Below the pieces are notes generated by a model. That model did not search any database. It had not been told where the DNA came from and saw nothing but the letters and a program-made list of their open reading frames with translations. From positions 1 through 39,790 of the forward strand of contig JAZDJJ010000056.1 in the NCBI GenBank assembly GCA_043804035.1: a stretch of 39,790 bases of DNA, given 5' to 3'. This stretch comes from JAZDJJ01 sp043804035 (GTDB lineage Bacteria > Bacteroidota > Bacteroidia > Palsa-948). A program made the translations under genes and the position numbers. Shown here piece after piece: positions 34,686 to 39,790 of the stretch; position 1 is the stretch's first letter; each line of letters begins with the position of its first letter.

Positions 34686-34780
34686 GGTGAGTAACGTGCG
34701 TAAAAATGTTTTCTGTTATTTTTGTAGCGGGTGACAGTTGATATTTAATCCGACACATCAGCAACTCGCAAAACGTCATT
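34686..34780. other. Imperfect palindromic segment between R4 and second exbD
   Basis: GTAACGTGCG (about 34689) and CGCAAAACGTC (about 34767-34777) are near-complementary ends. TGACAGTTGAT and ATCAGCAACTCG form an inner pair. It is non-coding. The arrangement recalls a cassette boundary or recombination site, but the consensus of integron attC sites does not fit. It stops where the exbD2 leader begins. Confidence 0.35.
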
Positions 34781-34782
34781 CA
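34775..34782. repeat. Right copy of 8-base direct repeat GTCATTCA
   Basis: Second copy of the repeat at 32665-32672. Right of it, TTGTAAATACAAAACAAC matches TTGTAAATATAAAACAAT in the exbB-exbD spacer. Confidence 0.5.
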
Positions 34783-34824
34783 TTGTAAATACAAAACAAC
34801 AGAATCACAATTGAATTTTAAAAT

Positions 34825-35445
34825 ATGGCAGAAATAATACAAAGCGATGGTGGGGGCAAAGGCAAACACCAGAAGAAAAGAGCGAAAAAACTTTCCGCCC
34901 ATGTGGATATGACTCCAATGGTGGATTTGGGATTTTTGCTTCTTACTTTTTTTGTGCTTACCTCACAATTCAGCAAACCGAAAACGATGGAGATAAACAT
35001 GCCCGTTAAACCAAAGGACACAACCATCACAACAAAAGTTGCCGATGAAACTGCACTGACTTTACTTGTTACAGAAAAGAAAGATAAAATTTTTTATTAT
35101 TATGGAAAATTCAAACCCGAAACAGCAATCATTAAAACAACCGATTATTCAAAAGAAGGAATACGTAAGGTGCTTCGCAAAAGAAACAAAGACATAATTG
35201 AAAAAGTAAACGAAATGAAAAAAAAATTAAGAAACAAAGAAATTGCCGACACTACATATAAACGACTTGCTACGAATATTAAAGGAGATAAAAAAGCAAC
35301 ATTCGTTATTGTAAAAGCCGATGACAAAACAAAATATAAAAATGTGATTGATATTATTGATGAACTAAATGTTGCCGATGTAGGTAAATATGCTCTTGTA
35401 GATATTTCGCCCGCTGAAAAAGCAATACTAAAATATTTTCTATAA
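34825..35445 (+). CDS. exbD: ExbD/TolR biopolymer transport protein (second copy)
   Basis: This 206-residue protein has a membrane helix around MTPMVDLGFLLLTFFVLTSQ, with the proton-path aspartate in MVDLGF, and a long lysine-rich periplasmic part ending FVIVKADDKTKYKNVIDIID then GKYALVDISPAE. It is a paralogue of the first exbD. Bacteroidota commonly carry two different exbD genes in tandem, perhaps as a heteromer. It is followed by tonB at 5 bases. Confidence 0.92.
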   Translation: MAEIIQSDGGGKGKHQKKRAKKLSAHVDMTPMVDLGFLLLTFFVLTSQFSKPKTMEINMPVKPKDTTITTKVADETALTLLVTEKKDKIFYYYGKFKPETAIIKTTDYSKEGIRKVLRKRNKDIIEKVNEMKKKLRNKEIADTTYKRLATNIKGDKKATFVIVKADDKTKYKNVIDIIDELNVADVGKYALVDISPAEKAILKYFL

Positions 35446-35450
35446 ATAAC

Positions 35451-36284
35451 ATGGCACAAAATATTTTTTCTCCCGACTGGATAGATGTGGTGTTTGATGA
35501 ACGCAATGATATTGTTTTTGAAACCCGCCATAAAGATTATGGTGCTTATGAGATAAGAAGGAATTATGGAAGATACCTTACAAAAGCATTGATTATTTGT
35601 ACTATTGCTGTACTTGTTGCTGTTTCCATTCCTGTTATTGCAAATCTCATCAGTCATTCCATTGAGACGTATGATAAAAACATTGAAGTTGTGATGAACA
35701 TGGCTCCACCACCGATTGATAAGTCAGCACCACCTCCGCCACCTCCGCCACCTCCACCACCTCCGCCTCTGATGGAAACCATTAAGTTTACACCGCCTGA
35801 AGTAACCGAAGAAGATGTCCCCGAAACAGAAATTCCTCCGATTCAAGAACAATTGACAGAAACCACTGTTGGCGAAAAAACACAAGAAGGCGACCCTGAT
35901 GCACTTGTTCTTGCTAACACCGAATCAAATAACAATGTTGTGATTGAAGATAATACAGTGTATGACCTTGTTGCTATACAGGAACAACCCCAATTTCCCG
36001 GTGGCGAATCTGAATTGTTTGTTTTTTTACGCAAGAACATGCAATATCCACAAGCGGAACGCGAGAATAACATACAGGGAAAAGTGTTTATTACATTTGT
36101 AGTTGATAAAGATGGAAGCGTAACAGATGTAGAACTTTACAAAGGACTAAAAGGCGGTTCCGGCTGCGATAAAGAAGCACTCCGCGTGGTAAAAATTATG
36201 CCTAAATGGTCACCCGGAAAACAAAATGGAAAATCAGTAAGAGTCCGATACATTCTTCCTATCGTGTTTCGGTTGCAAGGATAA
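35451..36284 (+). CDS. tonB: Energy transducer TonB
   Basis: This 277-residue protein has the Bacteroidota-type N-terminus (FDERND, HKDYGAYEIRRNYG), one membrane helix (about 45-66), a proline tract of 13 residues (94-106) and the TonB C-terminal domain (about 185-277: QYPQAERENNIQGKVFITFV, DKDGSVTDVELYKG, RVRYILPIVFRLQG). It spans the periplasm to open outer-membrane receptors, energised by the ExbB/ExbD proteins encoded upstream. Confidence 0.95.
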   Translation: MAQNIFSPDWIDVVFDERNDIVFETRHKDYGAYEIRRNYGRYLTKALIICTIAVLVAVSIPVIANLISHSIETYDKNIEVVMNMAPPPIDKSAPPPPPPPPPPPPPLMETIKFTPPEVTEEDVPETEIPPIQEQLTETTVGEKTQEGDPDALVLANTESNNNVVIEDNTVYDLVAIQEQPQFPGGESELFVFLRKNMQYPQAERENNIQGKVFITFVVDKDGSVTDVELYKGLKGGSGCDKEALRVVKIMPKWSPGKQNGKSVRVRYILPIVFRLQG

Positions 36285-36387
36285 CTGTCATGTCTCACGA
36301 GGTTGTTCTGAAAATTAATCTTCAAAATAAAATTCACAAACACCGAAAGGTCAGGAGGTCTGAATAGGATACTTGATAATTTTTTTA

Positions 36388-36924
36388 ATGAAAAAAGTTT
36401 TTTTATTTACTTATTGCTTATTGTTTGCTACTTACTGTTTTTCACAGGATTTTACTCCGCCAAAACCAAGTAAGGAAAAAGAACCATTCTGGAGTAAAGA
36501 CAAAATTTATTTTGGAGGAGGATTGGGTTTGCTTTTTGGCACAGTTACATTTGTTAATGTTTCTCCTATAATAGGATATAACATCACAAAAAGGTATTCT
36601 GCCGGATTGGGTATAACATATATCTATTTTTCGGATAGAAGTAGTATACCTGCCTATTCACAAAACATATATGGCGGAAACATATTCAATAGATTCATGT
36701 TATTTGACTTTCTGTTTGCTCATGCCGAATATGAATTACTAAATGGTGACTGGCTATATAATACAGAACGATTTTACATTAACAATATGTGGGTGGGCGG
36801 AGGATTGTGTCAGCAATCCGGTAATTCTTCTCTCTGTGTAATGGTGCTATGGAATTTGTTAGATAGTCCTTATTCTCCTATTAAAAGTCCGCAAATTCGT
36901 ATTGGGTTGAATATAGGAATATAG
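36388..36924 (+). CDS. Secreted outer-membrane-like protein of unknown function
   Basis: The start is taken at ATG 36388 (MKKVFLFTYCLLFATYCFSQ, a clear signal peptide) rather than 36373. The ~178-residue product has glycine-rich, alternating hydrophobic strands (IYFGGGLGLLFGTVTFVNVS, YSAGLGITYIYFS, IRIGLNIGI) with aromatics at ends, consistent with a small beta-barrel. It is the last gene in the direction of the tonB operon, 103 bases away, so it may not be co-transcribed. No named family recognised. Confidence 0.6.
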   Translation: MKKVFLFTYCLLFATYCFSQDFTPPKPSKEKEPFWSKDKIYFGGGLGLLFGTVTFVNVSPIIGYNITKRYSAGLGITYIYFSDRSSIPAYSQNIYGGNIFNRFMLFDFLFAHAEYELLNGDWLYNTERFYINNMWVGGGLCQQSGNSSLCVMVLWNLLDSPYSPIKSPQIRIGLNIGI

Positions 36925-36996
36925 TAATTGGGGTTTGCTGAAAAAGTCCCAAAAATTTATTTCGCAACACGTCTATTGATGATTTATGACTTGAAT

Positions 36997-37146
36997 TAGG
37001 ACTTACGCACTTTGTATATTTCTCGCAGATTCTCTGTTTTCGGCAGGCTCAGTAATCTTCAGATTTGATAAACACAAAATATTTTCGTATTTCTTGGCGA
37101 ACTTTGCGCCTTTGCGAGAAACAAAAAGTATTCTTGCGTAAGTCCT
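36997..37146. mobile_element. MITE-like element, copy R5 (core type B, inverted)
   Basis: TAGGACTTACGCA on the left; TGCGTAAGTCCT on the right, which lacks the terminal A of the other copies. The core is the complement of R2 (TTCTTGGCGAACTTTGCGCC, ATTTGATAAACACAAAATAT). It sits between the convergent beta-barrel gene and the oxidoreductase gene. Confidence 0.75.
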
Positions 37147-37158
37147 GTCATAAATGTA

Positions 37159-38421
37159 CTATTGATATAAAATCATTTTATCCAAGGGGATTTTTTCTGC
37201 CAAATTACTTTCTTTAATAACATCAATCAACGCCTGAACGGGTATAATTTCTGTTTTAATAATGAAATAAAAAATGGCTGCAAGTATAGAATTTTTGTGG
37301 CCGAATTGTAAACGAAAATCACTTCTTATTTTTTTTGCATTAGTATCTATGTTGGGTAAAGATGAGTCAATGAAAATATATCCGTCATTCATTTGTTTTG
37401 CATTTTTCTCTCCATAAGTTAATCCGTCTTGCGAAGTAATAATCATAATGTCAGGGTTCGGAGACCCTGTGAATAAAATTTTTTTATGAGATAAAATTAT
37501 TTCGGCATTAGAAAATCCAATACCAACTGTTACCGGATAATTTCCCTTTTTAGTTACATTTAGCCCTGATAAAACGGCGGCTTTAATTAAGAACTCTGCG
37601 GCAATCTGCACTCCTTCGCCTGCTGAACCGCAAAATGATATTCGCAATGGTTGCTGTAAAGATGATTTGTGTTTTACAATTATTTTATCTTTCTCATTAA
37701 ATAAAGATTTCGTATTTCTTCTTTCAATCATCATCTGCCTATGATGAGTTGTATAAACTTTTGTTTCAAGTCCTGCATCTTCTACTATGTTTGAAAGTTT
37801 CATTCCCTGATTTGATTTAACGCCATAACTGGGACATATCTCCATTATTTCTAATAAAGAAAATCCTTTAACAGAAATTGCTTTTACTAAATCGTCAGAA
37901 AAATCACCAATACAATTTAATCTTTGCACATAACTGGCTCCGGCTGCTGTTACTATTTCACAAATATTATATCCATGATACTTTGTGCCTTCGGGGCAAG
38001 TAGGAGTTCTGAACCCTTTGGGTGTAAGTTCGCTTGGTTGTCCGCCAGTCATTCCATACAACATATTGTTATGAATAATCACTGTCATATCAAACCCGTG
38101 ATGAGCGGCATCAATTAAATGCTGCATTCCGATTGTAATACCTCCATCACCAATAAAAACAATTACTTTTTTTGAAGAGTCATTTATACCGGCAGAAATA
38201 CCTGCGGCAAGAGCAATTGATCTCCCATGTAATCCATGAACCGTATGCGTCTTTAACGATTTATCAATTATTCCATGACAACCAATATCAGTTACTGCAA
38301 TAACATCAAGTGGCGAAATGTTTAATTTCATTAAAGCACTTTCAAGGTTTCTGGCTATTCCTGCATGCCCGCATCCTTTACAAAAAGGCAACCCTGCATC
38401 ATTTATATATTCACTTTTCAT
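37159..38421 (-). CDS. 2-oxoacid:ferredoxin oxidoreductase, fused beta and gamma subunits
   Basis: This 420-residue protein is a fusion. Residues ~1-255 are the beta subunit, with the TPP-binding GDGGITIGMQHLIDAA, NNMLYGMTGGQ and cysteines for one [4Fe-4S] cluster (C14, C17 in FCKGCGH; C near residue 48; C in EICPSYG). Residues ~275-420 are the gamma subunit (RISFCGSAGEGVQIAAEFL). Such enzymes oxidise 2-oxoacids to acyl-CoA and pass electrons to ferredoxin. It follows the alpha gene by 17 bases. Pyruvate, 2-oxoglutarate and branched-chain or aryl pyruvates cannot be told apart here. Confidence 0.88.
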   Translation of the reverse strand: MKSEYINDAGLPFCKGCGHAGIARNLESALMKLNISPLDVIAVTDIGCHGIIDKSLKTHTVHGLHGRSIALAAGISAGINDSSKKVIVFIGDGGITIGMQHLIDAAHHGFDMTVIIHNNMLYGMTGGQPSELTPKGFRTPTCPEGTKYHGYNICEIVTAAGASYVQRLNCIGDFSDDLVKAISVKGFSLLEIMEICPSYGVKSNQGMKLSNIVEDAGLETKVYTTHHRQMMIERRNTKSLFNEKDKIIVKHKSSLQQPLRISFCGSAGEGVQIAAEFLIKAAVLSGLNVTKKGNYPVTVGIGFSNAEIILSHKKILFTGSPNPDIMIITSQDGLTYGEKNAKQMNDGYIFIDSSLPNIDTNAKKIRSDFRLQFGHKNSILAAIFYFIIKTEIIPVQALIDVIKESNLAEKIPLDKMILYQ

Positions 38422-38438
38422 TCGTGATTAATAATTTG

Positions 38439-39578
38439 TCATTCGTAATTAGCAGATGAAATAGTAATCATTACTTTGTCAATAATCTCTTTGGGAATTA
38501 TCATTTTACCAATAGTATTTATTCCTGTAATATTCGGAGTATCCTGCATACCATACATTATTTGTCTGTATTGTCCTGTTAAATTTTCTTCTGCAATAAT
38601 AATTTTTTTATATTTTTTATGAATTTGATAATATATGTTTGGCACAGGCAATAATGTCTTTGCAATTAATAATGATATTTTAATTCCATCTGCCCGTAAT
38701 TTCAGTATCGCTTCTTTTGCTGCATTAGAAGTTATTCCGTATGACATTAATAATACAGAGGCATCTTTTTGTTCGTCCAATTCATAAAATAAAAATTTGC
38801 TGCTATTAGTATCAATTTTATTTTTAATCCTTATAGTATTTTCAATCGCCTCGGTTGATGTGTTTTGTAAAATTCCCATCTTATCGTGAGTGGAAGCAGT
38901 AAGTCGTACCTGATGTTCTTTACTTGTAACGGGGACAAATTCGGGAACAAGATTTTTGTCAGGGAAATATGGCTTGTAAGTTTCTTTCTTATCAAAGAAA
39001 TTTTGTTTTACCGCAGGAATATCTTTCAGTTGAGAAATATCAAAATTAAAAAGTGTCATCATCTCTTCTTTAGAAGTAAGAATTACTACGGGCGTTCTTA
39101 ATTCAACAGCCGTTTTCACAGATCTTGCACCTATTTCCCAACAATCTAAATTATTGCTTACACTTATTGTAGGAATTGTATATCCGCCTGAAATAGTACC
39201 ATTAACAACAGCGATATCGCCTTGAGCGCCGCATGTTGCCGTTCCCGTTGCAGGTCCTAATCTTTGCACAAGAATAATTACCATCGGCAACTCCATCATG
39301 TAAGCCATGTTTATTGATTCTATCATGAGTGAATATCCCGGAAAAGATGTTGCTGTAACAGGAATATGACCGGATGCAGCAAACCCCGACATCCATTGCA
39401 CTGTTGTTATTTCATCGGGAGCAGCAAAGAAAAAAGGAAAACGTTTTGAAGCGTATAGATAAAACAAATTTGCAGGCGTAATAGGATATCCGATAAATAC
39501 ATCTGCACCGCTCTTAACTAATGCTTCGGTAATTATTTTTGAATTATCTGTAATGATATTGTGTGTAATGTTATTCAT
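38439..39578 (-). CDS. 2-oxoacid:ferredoxin oxidoreductase, alpha subunit
   Basis: This 379-residue alpha subunit has the pyrimidine-binding region GYPITPANLFYLYAS, EITTVQWMSGFAASG and the family VILVQRLGPATGTATCGAQGD. Later ILTSKEEMMTL and VLLMSYGITSNAAKEAI (domain II) are standard. No ferredoxin-type subunit gene (delta) is seen between this start and the window end. It forms the enzyme with the fused beta-gamma protein. Confidence 0.9.
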   Translation of the reverse strand: MNNITHNIITDNSKIITEALVKSGADVFIGYPITPANLFYLYASKRFPFFFAAPDEITTVQWMSGFAASGHIPVTATSFPGYSLMIESINMAYMMELPMVIILVQRLGPATGTATCGAQGDIAVVNGTISGGYTIPTISVSNNLDCWEIGARSVKTAVELRTPVVILTSKEEMMTLFNFDISQLKDIPAVKQNFFDKKETYKPYFPDKNLVPEFVPVTSKEHQVRLTASTHDKMGILQNTSTEAIENTIRIKNKIDTNSSKFLFYELDEQKDASVLLMSYGITSNAAKEAILKLRADGIKISLLIAKTLLPVPNIYYQIHKKYKKIIIAEENLTGQYRQIMYGMQDTPNITGINTIGKMIIPKEIIDKVMITISSANYE

Positions 39579-39645
39579 TGAACCACAAATTTATAGATTT
39601 TTTGATTTCACTTGGTTTCCTGTGGGTAACTATCTTTACGGCTAA

Positions 39646-39787
39646 AGGGCAGTTCTAAAAATACAAATAAACGTCATTGCGAAGGAGGAACGACTGAAGC
39701 AATCTGTTTTTTCATGTAGAAATAGAGATTGCTTCCTGCTTCGTGCCTCGCAGTCGCAATGACGAAACCAATTTTTGGGACTGCCCT
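39646..39787. mobile_element. AGGGCAGT-ended palindromic mobile repeat, copy R7
   Basis: AGGGCAGTTCT to GGGACTGCCCT. Nearly identical to R6 across its whole length (a handful of differences), so the two copies moved recently. The core at about 39672-39764 matches the reverse complement of the R1 core. It lies upstream of the oxidoreductase alpha gene, close to the window edge. Confidence 0.75.
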
Positions 39788-39790
39788 AAA

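Noticed and set aside
34686..34785. Classical integron attC site
   Set aside because: The GTTRRRY/RYYYAAC core sites are not present and no integron integrase is in the window; only a general palindromic nature remains.
1..39790. tRNA, rRNA, tmRNA or well-known riboswitches
   Set aside because: I looked at the intergenic stretches and saw no cloverleaf pattern or conserved riboswitch core. A covariance search would be needed to exclude weak candidates.

Overview
The window is AT-rich chromosomal DNA from a member of the Bacteroidota. Several things point there: the gene order rsfS-ftsH-LUD-DUF2007-cdsA; an exbB-exbD-exbD-tonB locus whose TonB has a proline-rich linker; a beta-barrel protein paired with a helix-hairpin-helix outer membrane protein; and WbqC and YqgE family proteins. 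Shine-Dalgarno sequences are mostly poor. I see no rRNA, tRNA or CRISPR array.

Layout. 1-750 is a graveyard of mobile elements: the 3' end of an IS630-type transposase, a MITE-like element, and an internally deleted REP-associated/IS200-like tyrosine transposase remnant on the minus strand. 750-3736 holds two cell-envelope genes. 3813-11824 (minus) is a tightly packed nine-gene surface-polysaccharide operon: acyltransferase, PHP phosphoesterase, ATP-grasp ligase, methyltransferase, glycosyltransferase 2, DegT-type aminotransferase, WbqC, second methyltransferase, WecE. 11825-12518 is a repeat-rich spacer. 12519-14366 (plus) holds an N-acetyl sugar amidotransferase interrupted by an in-frame TGA, then hisH without hisF. 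14499-18953 (minus) is the rsfS-ftsH-LUD-DUF2007-cdsA run, with a heptanucleotide array between LUD and DUF2007. An atpA with no other ATP synthase gene beside it lies at 19171-20748.

21175-31046 is mostly housekeeping: namZ-like, a small secreted protein, glyA, yqgE, a glycosyltransferase 9, pth, rplY, a YugP-type metallopeptidase, a peptide-binding lipoprotein and a DedA protein. 31149-36284 is the TonB energising operon. It is split between its two exbD genes by a foreign-looking two-gene unit, an OLD/RecF-like ATPase plus a PIN-like putative nuclease. 37159-39578 (minus) encodes a 2-oxoacid:ferredoxin oxidoreductase (alpha, and a beta-gamma fusion).

Two small families of non-coding mobile repeats thread the window. 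Five copies have TAGGACTTACGCA-type ends around at least three unrelated cores. Two copies have AGGGCAGT-type ends, and their core also occurs inside one of the first family. The best candidate for an undescribed system is the ATPase/PIN-like pair at 32771-34473, which looks like a two-gene defence or toxin cassette dropped into a conserved operon.
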